NCBI GenBank assembly: GCA_045644665.1
Contig: JAZRHH010000031.1
Coordinates: 1-20,521, forward strand
Length of the DNA: 20,521 nt
Source: RGIG9115 sp045644665
GTDB lineage: Bacteria; Bacillota; Clostridia; UBA1381
Direction: 5' to 3'
A program made the translations under genes and the position numbers. The notes beneath the pieces are model-generated. The model saw only the letters and a program-made list of their open reading frames with translations, had not been told where the DNA came from and did no database searches. Positions 15,128 through 20,521 of this stretch are shown piece by piece (the stretch's first letter is position 1; every line of letters starts with the position of its first letter).

Positions 15128-15155
15128 CTTTGGACGATACAGCTTTAGATGCAGA

Positions 15156-15243
15156 ACAACCAAAACAAAGTAAAATGTCACGTGTGGCATTTTACCTTGC
15201 CCGCAGTCGTACGTGGGTACGTCAAGGGGTTTGTTTTGGTTGT
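15156..15243. repeat. Palindromic element predicted to fold as a three-way junction
   Basis: The outer stem is a perfect 14-bp pairing (ACAACCAAAACAAA at 15156-15169 with 15230-15243). Inside are two hairpins. The first pairs 15170-15180 with 15185-15195 (one T-G pair) on a CGTG loop. The second pairs CTTG/CAAG (15196-15199 with 15223-15226) below CGTAC/GTACG (15208-15212 with 15217-15221). It could be a small structured RNA or a MITE/REP-like repeat copy; sequence alone does not decide. Confidence 0.65.
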
Positions 15244-15244
15244 A

Positions 15245-15334
15245 GTTCAAATAATAAATTAAAGAAATCTGAAAAAATTTCTTCCAACAGTTATTAAAAT
15301 GGTTTATGCTTTAGTAAAAATAAATTATTTGAAC
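15245..15334. repeat. Second palindrome with 11-bp terminal inverted repeats
   Basis: GTTCAAATAAT (15245-15255) is inverted exactly at 15324-15334. An inner stem AAGAAAT/ATTTCTT (15262-15268 with 15277-15283) is also present. A further direct copy of GTTCAAATAA lies at 15355-15364, touching the tRNA leader. The content is A+T-rich, so some pairing may be chance. Confidence 0.5.
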
Positions 15335-15338
15335 GATC

Positions 15339-15356
15339 TGCGCTAAATGTGTGAGT
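15339..15356 (+). repeat. 18-base direct repeat, right copy
   Basis: TGCGCTAAATGTGTGAGT. It differs from the left copy at one position and ends 10 bases before the tRNA-Thr gene. Confidence 0.75.
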
Positions 15357-15366
15357 TCAAATAAAT

Positions 15367-15442
15367 GCTGGTGTAGCACAGTCGGTAGTGCATCTGATTC
15401 GTAATCAGAGGGTCAGGGGTTCGATTCCCCTCACTAGCTCCA
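15367..15442 (+). tRNA. tRNA-Thr (anticodon CGT, reads ACG)
   Basis: The 76 bases fold as a standard cloverleaf. Acceptor stem GCTGGTG pairs with CACTAGC (one G-T pair); D stem GCAC/GTGC has GG in its loop; anticodon stem is TCTGA/TCAGA with loop TTCGTAA; the variable region is GGGTC; T stem AGGGG/CCCCT has loop TTCGATT. The anticodon CGT is at 15400-15402. The discriminator is T and the 3' CCA is encoded. The last A is also the first base of the terminator stem. Confidence 0.96.
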
Positions 15443-15473
15443 AAAATCCGTACACGATAGTGTCCGGATTTTT
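15442..15473 (+). terminator. Terminator of tRNA-Thr
   Basis: AAAAATCCG (15442-15450) pairs with CGGATTTTT (15465-15473). After one mismatch, ACAC/GTGT continues the stem to a GATA loop. The stem ends in five T residues directly after the tRNA. It separates the tRNA from the two-component system. Confidence 0.88.
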
Positions 15474-15498
15474 GCTTATTAACTTTTTTACTTATTTT

Positions 15499-15532
15499 CT
15501 TAACCGCATCTTAGCCGTATGTATGATATTAT
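15499..15532 (+). promoter_or_regulatory. Activator-type promoter of the two-component system
   Basis: Direct repeat TTAACC (15500-15505), 5 bases, TTAGCC (15511-15516), then exactly 10 bases and the -10 box TATTAT (15527-15532) with an extended TGA (15524-15526). There is no recognisable -35 box. The 11-base period and 10-base gap match the arrangement of PhoB/OmpR-family activator boxes. A nearly identical unit precedes the cotransporter gene at 17373-17405. Confidence 0.7.
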
Positions 15533-15562
15533 GAAAAAGAAGATTTGTCAAAGGAGAACCCA

Positions 15563-16627
15563 ATGAAAAAGTCATCTAAAATTTTCATAGACAGTATTAT
15601 TACAATAAGTATTCTTGTTGTATGTTTTGTTTTGTGTCTTGTTATCCAAAACTCGTTTGCAAATAACGAATTGATACCATCTGTATTTGTTTTGGGTGTG
15701 TTTTTGACTTCCGTTATTACACATGGGTATACATACGGAGTCATTTCTGCTGCAATTAGCGTTTTGGCAGTAAATTTTGCATTTGCCTTTCCGCTTTTTG
15801 CATTTAACTTTACAATTCCTGAAAATATTTTGTCGGCAATAATACTTTTCGTTGTTACTATTGTTACCTGTAGCTTGACAACACAATTGAAAAGGCAAGA
15901 GGCAATTAAAGCAGAAAGTGAAAAAGAAAGAATGAGAGCTAATCTTTTAAGAGCGGTTTCTCATGATTTAAGAACTCCGCTTACTACAATTTACGCTTCA
16001 AGCTCTGCACTTCTTGATAAATATGATGAATTTACAGACGAGCAAAGCAAACAGATAATCAAAGGCATCAGCGAAGACTCCTTGTGGCTTAATAGAATGG
16101 TAGAAAATCTTCTTTCTGTAACTAAGCTTGATAATGGCAGAGTAAGACTTATAAAAACAAATACAGCTCTTGACGAACTAATTGATTCGGCACTTATTAA
16201 ATTCTCCAAAAGATACCCTGACCAAAATGTTCAAATTGATATTCCGGATGATTTAGTGTTTATTCCTATGGACTCTCTTCTTATAGAACAGGTTATAATT
16301 AATATATTGGAAAATGCTGCAGAACACGCCAAAGGAATGACAAAATTGTCATTAAAGGTATTTGTAAAATCACATAAGGCAATTTTTGAAGTTGAGGATA
16401 ATGGGTGCGGGATATCTGAGGATAGAATAAAAAATATATTTACCGGATATTATTCACAGGACACTGAAATGTGTGATAGTAAAAAACATAATGCAGGTAT
16501 TGGACTTTCTGTGTGCGCCTCAATAATAAAGGCACATGGCGGTGAAATAAAGGCAGAAAATTTAAAATCCGGTGGCTGTGTATTTCGTTTCACCTTAAAT
16601 ATGGAGGATTCCGGAAATGATAAATAA
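15563..16627 (+). CDS. KdpD-like sensor histidine kinase (short form)
   Basis: Membrane sensor kinase of 354 residues. Four hydrophobic helices in the first 100 residues form a DUF4118-like sensor region. The DHp domain has the phosphorylated His134 in AVSHDLRTPLTTI, and the ATPase domain follows with the N box (Glu250, Asn251 in ENAAEHA), DNGCGIS at Asp279 and GIGLSV near 312. This matches the C-terminal half of KdpD; the N-terminal KdpD and Usp domains are absent. I use ATG 15563, 6 bases after AAAGGAG (15550-15556), rather than TTG 15545. The gene overlaps the response regulator gene by 11 bases. The signal is unknown: potassium or ion state is known for KdpD, while the neighbouring transporters suggest phosphate or another anion. 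Confidence 0.9.
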   Translation: MKKSSKIFIDSIITISILVVCFVLCLVIQNSFANNELIPSVFVLGVFLTSVITHGYTYGVISAAISVLAVNFAFAFPLFAFNFTIPENILSAIILFVVTIVTCSLTTQLKRQEAIKAESEKERMRANLLRAVSHDLRTPLTTIYASSSALLDKYDEFTDEQSKQIIKGISEDSLWLNRMVENLLSVTKLDNGRVRLIKTNTALDELIDSALIKFSKRYPDQNVQIDIPDDLVFIPMDSLLIEQVIINILENAAEHAKGMTKLSLKVFVKSHKAIFEVEDNGCGISEDRIKNIFTGYYSQDTEMCDSKKHNAGIGLSVCASIIKAHGGEIKAENLKSGGCVFRFTLNMEDSGNDK

Positions 16628-17327
16628 CAAATATAAAATTCTTGTAATTGAGGACGAAGACCACATAAATAATTTGTTAAAGGCTCTTCTTGAAACAAGC
16701 GGATACCAGGTTATAACAGCAAAGAGCTGCAGCAGCGGACAGACACTTTTTATTTCACACAGACCTGACCTTGTAATTTTGGACCTTGGTCTTCCGGACT
16801 TGGACGGAATGACATTTTTGAAGGAAATCAGAAAAGACTCACTTACGCCTGTGATAGTTGTATCTGCAAGAAGTGAAGATAAAGACAAGGTTGAAGCTTT
16901 GGACATTGGTGCAAATGATTATGTAACAAAACCATTCAGCTCTGCCGAGCTTGTGGCAAGAGTTCGCTCTGTTCTCAGGAACTCACGCCATAGTTCAAAT
17001 GAGGGGAGATTCCCCGGCGGCAGGTTTGAACTGGACGGGTTGGTAATTGATTATGATGCAAGACGTGTTTTTATTGATAAAAGAGAAATAAACCTTACAC
17101 AAACAGAGTATAATATTATTGCACTTTTATCTGAGCATTCAGGCAAGGTTATGACCTATGCAGCAATAGTTAAGTCTATCTGGGGTTATAATGATACATA
17201 CAGTACCAAAAAGCTACAGGTTAATATGGCAAATATTCGTAAAAAGTTTGGTGCAAAGCCGGGACAAAAGAATTATATTGTAAATGAACTTGGTGTAGGG
17301 TATAGGATGTGTGAATATACCGATTAA
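16617..17327 (+). CDS. OmpR/KdpE-family response regulator
   Basis: Cytoplasmic transcription regulator of 236 residues, the partner of the kinase encoded upstream. The receiver domain (about 5-118) has the acidic pair in VIEDED, the phosphorylated Asp56 in LVILDLGLPDLDG, and the conserved TKPF Lys near 105. A winged-helix DNA-binding domain (about 135-233) carries the typical ending KLQVNMANIRKKFG and GVGYRM. GGAGG at 16603-16607 inside the kinase gene precedes the ATG by 9 bases, giving translational coupling. Family members bind 11-base-spaced direct repeats, and such sites occur before this operon and before the cotransporter gene, so it is the likely regulator of both. A terminator follows. 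Confidence 0.94.
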   Translation: MINNKYKILVIEDEDHINNLLKALLETSGYQVITAKSCSSGQTLFISHRPDLVILDLGLPDLDGMTFLKEIRKDSLTPVIVVSARSEDKDKVEALDIGANDYVTKPFSSAELVARVRSVLRNSRHSSNEGRFPGGRFELDGLVIDYDARRVFIDKREINLTQTEYNIIALLSEHSGKVMTYAAIVKSIWGYNDTYSTKKLQVNMANIRKKFGAKPGQKNYIVNELGVGYRMCEYTD

Positions 17328-17330
17328 GAT

Positions 17331-17368
17331 AAAAAACAGATTTTGTGAATACAAAATCTGTTTTTTTT
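17331..17368 (+). terminator. Strong terminator after the response regulator gene
   Basis: A perfect 16-bp stem pairs 17331-17346 with 17351-17366 (CAGATTTTGT with ACAAAATCTG in the core) around a GAAT loop, ending in eight T residues. It begins 4 bases after the stop codon and ends just before the next promoter unit. Confidence 0.92.
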
Positions 17369-17371
17369 AAT

Positions 17372-17405
17372 CTTAACCACTTCTTAACCAATTATATGAT
17401 ATAAT
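17372..17405 (+). promoter_or_regulatory. Activator-type promoter of the Na+/phosphate cotransporter operon
   Basis: TTAACC (17373-17378), 5 bases, TTAACC (17384-17389), then exactly 10 bases and TATAAT (17400-17405) with an extended TGA (17397-17399). Over 35 bases, 27 match the unit at 15498-15532 with no gap. There is no -35 box, so activation by a regulator bound to the direct repeats is likely. Here both half-sites are identical, so this may be the stronger site. Confidence 0.75.
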
Positions 17406-17457
17406 ACATTAGGTATGTTTTTAAAACGGAATAACTTTAAAAAAGGAGAGCAAATTT

Positions 17458-19140
17458 ATGTTATCATCGCAGGATTTTATGCAATTGCTTCAAAGCTTGA
17501 TTTGGCTGCTTGCAGGCGTTGGTGTGTTCATTGTTGGAATGAACTTTATGGGCGACGCACTAGAAAAAAGTGCCGGAATGGGACTTAAGAGGCTGCTTGA
17601 ACGAATCAGCAACAATCGCTTTTCAGGAGTTGGGATAGGTGCCGGTGTAACGGCGATAATTCAAAGTTCATCTGCAACATCAGTAATGGTCATTGGTCTT
17701 GTCAATGCCGGCGTTATGACGCTTATGCAGGCAACACCTATTATTATGGGTGCAAATATCGGTACAACAATTACAGGTGTTCTTGTTGCTCTAAAAAATG
17801 ATTACTTTAATATGGCAATGTATTTGCTTGCCTTTGCAGGCGTAATGATGGGTTTTGCCCAAAAGGAAAAAGTCAAAATTGCAGGCAGCCTGTGCTGTGG
17901 CCTGGGACTGATTTTTGTGGGTCTGAATATCATGAGCAGTGAACAGGCATTTGGTAATCCCCTCGTTGAGAGTATGTTCACCGACATATTTAAAATGATT
18001 GACTTTCCGCTCCTTTTGATACTTGTGGGTGTAATCTTTACTGCCCTTATTCAAAGCTCTTCCGCTTCTACGGGTGTTATAATAACAATGGTTGGCACAG
18101 GTGTTCTGCCGCTGGACCTTGCTTTGTTCATAGTGCTTGGTGCAAACATTGGAACATGTGTAACAGCACTTCTTGCTTGTTTGGGTGCAAATGCGAACTC
18201 CAAAAGAATTGCCCTTATACATTTTACCTTTAATGTAATTGGAACAATATTATTTACTGCTATTATCTGGATTTTCAGAGATCCGGTTGTAAACCTGCTT
18301 GTTAGTGTATTTCCGGGGCAAGATACAATGTCACTTCAAATGAGAGTATCCCTTTTCCATGTTATTTTTAATGTGACTACTACCTGTATGCTGCTTCCTT
18401 TTGTAAAGCAGCTTGTAGACTACTCCTGCAAGGTAATCAGAGATAAAAAGGATACTAACGAAAGCCTGACTCTAAAGTTTGTTGATGACAGACTTTTGTC
18501 TACACCACCTGTTGCCCTTATGCAGGTTAAGAAAGAAATTGATTATATGATTAGCCTGGTGGAAGAAAATACATATCTTGCCTTTGCTGCAATAGATACA
18601 GGCTCGGCAAAGCATGGAGAAAGAATATTTGGTAACGAGAGTATTATTGACTTTACAAACAGCGCATTAACAGAGTTCTTGATTAAGCTGACTGCAGTGG
18701 TGGAAGAAAGTGACGAAAAGGTTATCGGTTCGTATTTCCATGTTTTAAATGACCTTGAGCGTATTGGTGACCATGCAGAGAATTTCCACGAAATTGGCGT
18801 TGAAATGATAAATCGTAAAATTTCATTCTCGGAAAATGCACTAAAGGGAATAAAACATATGCGTGAGAGCGTTATGGAAATGTTTGAAATTTCAAAAACT
18901 ACATTCAGAACTCTCCACAAAGAAAAATTATCCGAATTAACACGTTTGGAAGAAAGTGTAGACGGGATGAAAAAGGAGCTTATTGCCAATCACTTTGCAA
19001 GACTTGCAGAGGGAAATTGCAGCGTAGATGTAAGCCCTTACTATTCATCGGTTATTGTTGGTCTTGAGCGTATGGCAGACCATCTTGTAAATATTGGATA
19101 TAGTATTGTTAATCCGGTTGGCTCACAAAAGGAAAATTAA
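17458..19140 (+). CDS. Na+/phosphate cotransporter family protein with PhoU-like tail
   Basis: Inner-membrane transporter of 560 residues, predicted to move inorganic phosphate with sodium (NptA/YjbB group of the NaPi-II family). The two family repeats are clear: QSSSATSVMVIGLVNAG near 68-85 and QSSSASTGVIITMVGTG near 199-215, within about eight membrane helices. From about residue 350 a soluble helical PhoU-like domain follows, with the repeated EDVERIGDH-type signatures seen as LNDLERIGDHAENFHE and VGLERMADHLVNIG. The direction of transport (uptake or export) cannot be told. AGGAG at 17444-17448 precedes the ATG by 9 bases. Its own activator-type promoter suggests control by the adjacent two-component system. 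Confidence 0.92.
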   Translation: MLSSQDFMQLLQSLIWLLAGVGVFIVGMNFMGDALEKSAGMGLKRLLERISNNRFSGVGIGAGVTAIIQSSSATSVMVIGLVNAGVMTLMQATPIIMGANIGTTITGVLVALKNDYFNMAMYLLAFAGVMMGFAQKEKVKIAGSLCCGLGLIFVGLNIMSSEQAFGNPLVESMFTDIFKMIDFPLLLILVGVIFTALIQSSSASTGVIITMVGTGVLPLDLALFIVLGANIGTCVTALLACLGANANSKRIALIHFTFNVIGTILFTAIIWIFRDPVVNLLVSVFPGQDTMSLQMRVSLFHVIFNVTTTCMLLPFVKQLVDYSCKVIRDKKDTNESLTLKFVDDRLLSTPPVALMQVKKEIDYMISLVEENTYLAFAAIDTGSAKHGERIFGNESIIDFTNSALTEFLIKLTAVVEESDEKVIGSYFHVLNDLERIGDHAENFHEIGVEMINRKISFSENALKGIKHMRESVMEMFEISKTTFRTLHKEKLSELTRLEESVDGMKKELIANHFARLAEGNCSVDVSPYYSSVIVGLERMADHLVNIGYSIVNPVGSQKEN

Positions 19141-19162
19141 ATATACAGGAGGAATTTAAATT

Positions 19163-20434
19163 ATGTACGGAGCTTTAATACTTTTTGCTATTACTTATGT
19201 TCTTATGCTTGTTTTTAGCAAGTACAGAACATACATAGCACTTTCATCAGCGTTGGTTTTTGTTGTAAGTGGAATGCTGCCTTTAGGAAAAATCATTGGT
19301 GCAATAGACTTTAATGTACTGCTTATGATTGCCGGAACAATGGGTATTGTGGCATTGTTTATAGAAAGTAAAATGCCGGAGCTTTTGGCAGACTTGATTA
19401 TGGAAAAGGTTCCCAACGTAAAGTGGGCAGCGGTTTCCATGGCTTTGTTTGCAGGTGTAATTTCTGCCTTTGTTGATAATGTTGCAACTGTTCTTATGGT
19501 TGCTCCTGTAGCCCTTGAAATTTGTAAAAAGCTAAAGACAAACCCGGTACCCTTTATAATTGCTATAGCAGTTTCATCAAATCTTCAGGGTGCTGCAACC
19601 CTGGTGGGCGACACAACAGCTATCATGCTTGGTTCTGCTCTTGATATGAGCTTTTTAGATTTTTTCTGGTACAAAGGAAACGCCGGAATGTTCTTCGCAG
19701 TTGAACTTGGTGCGTTGATTTCCGCAGGGATACTTGCTTTTCTATTCCGCAAGGAAACATCGTCAATTCCAAAGACAGGAGTGCGCACAAAGGTTACTGA
19801 TTACGTTCCGTCCTGGTTACTTCTTGGTACAATTTTGCTTTTAATAGTAGCATCATTTATTCCGAATAAGCCTGAAATTACAAACGGTTTAATTTGCTGT
19901 ATACTTTTATTGATAGGTCTTGTTTACAACTTTATTCAGAAAAAGAACATGTCTGCAATACTTGCTCCTTTAAAAGAAATAGACTTTGAAACAATTGGTT
20001 TGTTGCTGGGACTATTTTTAATGATTGGCGGAATTTCAGAGCAGGGTGTAATTAAGGCTGCGGCAAATATCCTTGCAAAAACCGGCGGCGGAAATGTTTT
20101 TGTTCTTTACACGATTATTGTGTGGGCGTCAGTGTTTATATCCGCATTTATTGATAACATTCCCTATGTTGCAACGATGATTCCTGTTATTGCAGGACTT
20201 GCAACAGCGCTTAATGTTGACCCTACAGTCTTGTATTTTGGACTTCTTTCCGGTGCAACTCTTGGTGGCAACTGTACACCAATAGGTGCATCAGCTAATA
20301 TCGCAGGTATTGGAATACTTCGCAGAGAAGGGTATACTTTAAAAAATTCAGATTTCTTTAAAATAGGAATACCATTTACAATGGCAGCTATTATTCCGGC
20401 ATATATATATTTGTGGTTAGCCTACGGAATATGA
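19163..20434 (+). CDS. ArsB/NhaD/SLC13-type permease
   Basis: Polytopic inner-membrane protein of 423 residues, with about 11 hydrophobic helices and few charged loops. It belongs to the ion transporter superfamily that includes ArsB, NhaD, CitM and SLC13 carriers. The duplicated signature is seen as SAFVDNVATVLMVAP near 101-115 and SAFIDNIPYVATMIPV near 327-342, and each is followed by a Gly-rich re-entrant segment (LQGAATLVGDTTA and LGGNCTPIGASANI). The substrate is uncertain: a sodium-coupled anion (sulfate, dicarboxylate, arsenite) or Na+/H+ exchange are all possible. AGGAGG at 19147-19152 supports the start. It begins 22 bases after the Na+/phosphate cotransporter gene and probably shares its promoter. 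Confidence 0.87.
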   Translation: MYGALILFAITYVLMLVFSKYRTYIALSSALVFVVSGMLPLGKIIGAIDFNVLLMIAGTMGIVALFIESKMPELLADLIMEKVPNVKWAAVSMALFAGVISAFVDNVATVLMVAPVALEICKKLKTNPVPFIIAIAVSSNLQGAATLVGDTTAIMLGSALDMSFLDFFWYKGNAGMFFAVELGALISAGILAFLFRKETSSIPKTGVRTKVTDYVPSWLLLGTILLLIVASFIPNKPEITNGLICCILLLIGLVYNFIQKKNMSAILAPLKEIDFETIGLLLGLFLMIGGISEQGVIKAAANILAKTGGGNVFVLYTIIVWASVFISAFIDNIPYVATMIPVIAGLATALNVDPTVLYFGLLSGATLGGNCTPIGASANIAGIGILRREGYTLKNSDFFKIGIPFTMAAIIPAYIYLWLAYGI

Positions 20435-20480
20435 TTGTGTAATATAATAAAAATATATGTATATAAAAAAAGATTAAATA

Positions 20481-20521
20481 ATATAATGGTGGTAGATACT
20501 AAAAAGGTTATCTGCCATTAT
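20481..20521 (+). terminator. Possible terminator hairpin at the window edge
   Basis: ATAATGG (20482-20488) is inverted at the very end (CCATTAT, 20515-20521), with AGATA/TATCT pairing continuing inside after an asymmetric bulge. It lies 47 bases after the permease stop. Any T-tract would be beyond the window, so the call is tentative. Confidence 0.4.

Larger units (their letters stand above)
15096..15366. other. Non-coding stretch packed with inverted and direct repeats
   Basis: No convincing protein gene lies here. From left to right it holds a small hairpin (15101-15119, ATTTAGC with GCTAAAT), the three-way-junction palindrome at 15156-15243, a second palindrome at 15245-15334, and two copies of an 18-base direct repeat at 15110-15127 and 15339-15356. 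I could not find a clear promoter for the tRNA that follows. Confidence 0.7.

Noticed and set aside
15035..15250. Open frame of 71 codons on the minus strand across the yqeY terminator and the palindromic element
   Set aside because: It runs through a terminator hairpin and a nested palindrome, and shows no family pattern. It looks like a spurious translation of the repeat.
15329..15366. TTGAAC as a -35 box for tRNA-Thr
   Set aside because: No acceptable -10 box lies 16-18 bases downstream; TTGAAC is part of the inverted repeat.
15096..15366. CRISPR array or phage attachment site beside the tRNA
   Set aside because: There are only two direct-repeat copies with no regular spacers, and they do not duplicate the tRNA 3' end as an integrase site would. 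No integrase is present.

Overview
The window comes from a low-GC Gram-positive bacterium of the class Clostridia, probably an anaerobic spore-former. Evidence for this is an alpha/beta-type small acid-soluble spore protein, the PDZ/radical SAM/DUF512 gene next to der, the yloU-fakA-recG and rpsU-yqeY gene orders, strong GGAGG ribosome-binding sites, and A+T-rich codon use with many ATA and AGA codons. Every gene lies on the + strand. I see no phage, transposase, CRISPR array or broken gene. I cannot name the species.

Layout. (1) 1-2758: the 3' end of hisS, then aspS and a biotin-protein ligase gene. A strong intrinsic terminator lies inside the first codons of the ligase gene. (2) 2820-12211: a long co-directional cluster starting from an extended -10 promoter: DUF512 radical SAM protein, der, plsY, gpsA, an Asp23/YloU-family gene, fakA, recG and a drug/metabolite-type transporter. 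The plsY, gpsA and fakA products fit one pathway: FakA makes acyl-phosphate from fatty acids, GpsA makes glycerol-3-phosphate, and PlsY joins the two for phospholipid synthesis. (3) 12224-14289: a spore protein gene with a structured leader, a GIY-YIG nuclease-family gene, metF, and a stand-alone reactivation domain of cobalamin-dependent methionine synthase. (4) 14314-15095: rpsU-yqeY with a near-consensus promoter and a terminator. (5) 15096-15473: a non-coding stretch with nested palindromes and direct repeats, then tRNA-Thr(CGT) with its terminator. (6) 15498-20521: a KdpD/KdpE-like two-component system, then a Na+/phosphate cotransporter with a PhoU-like tail and an ArsB/NhaD/SLC13-type permease.

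The most interesting regulatory signal is a matched pair of promoters, one before the sensor kinase gene and one before the phosphate cotransporter gene. Both carry TTAACC-N5-TTARCC, then exactly 10 bases, then an extended -10 box (TGA plus TATWAT). This is the geometry expected of an OmpR/PhoB-type activator, and the two-component system between them is the obvious candidate regulator. The most interesting unexplained DNA is the 88-base three-way-junction palindrome at 15156-15243. It lies beside a second palindrome, and both sit between 18-base direct repeats just upstream of the tRNA.

Otherwise the window is mostly housekeeping genes. No large undescribed system is evident.
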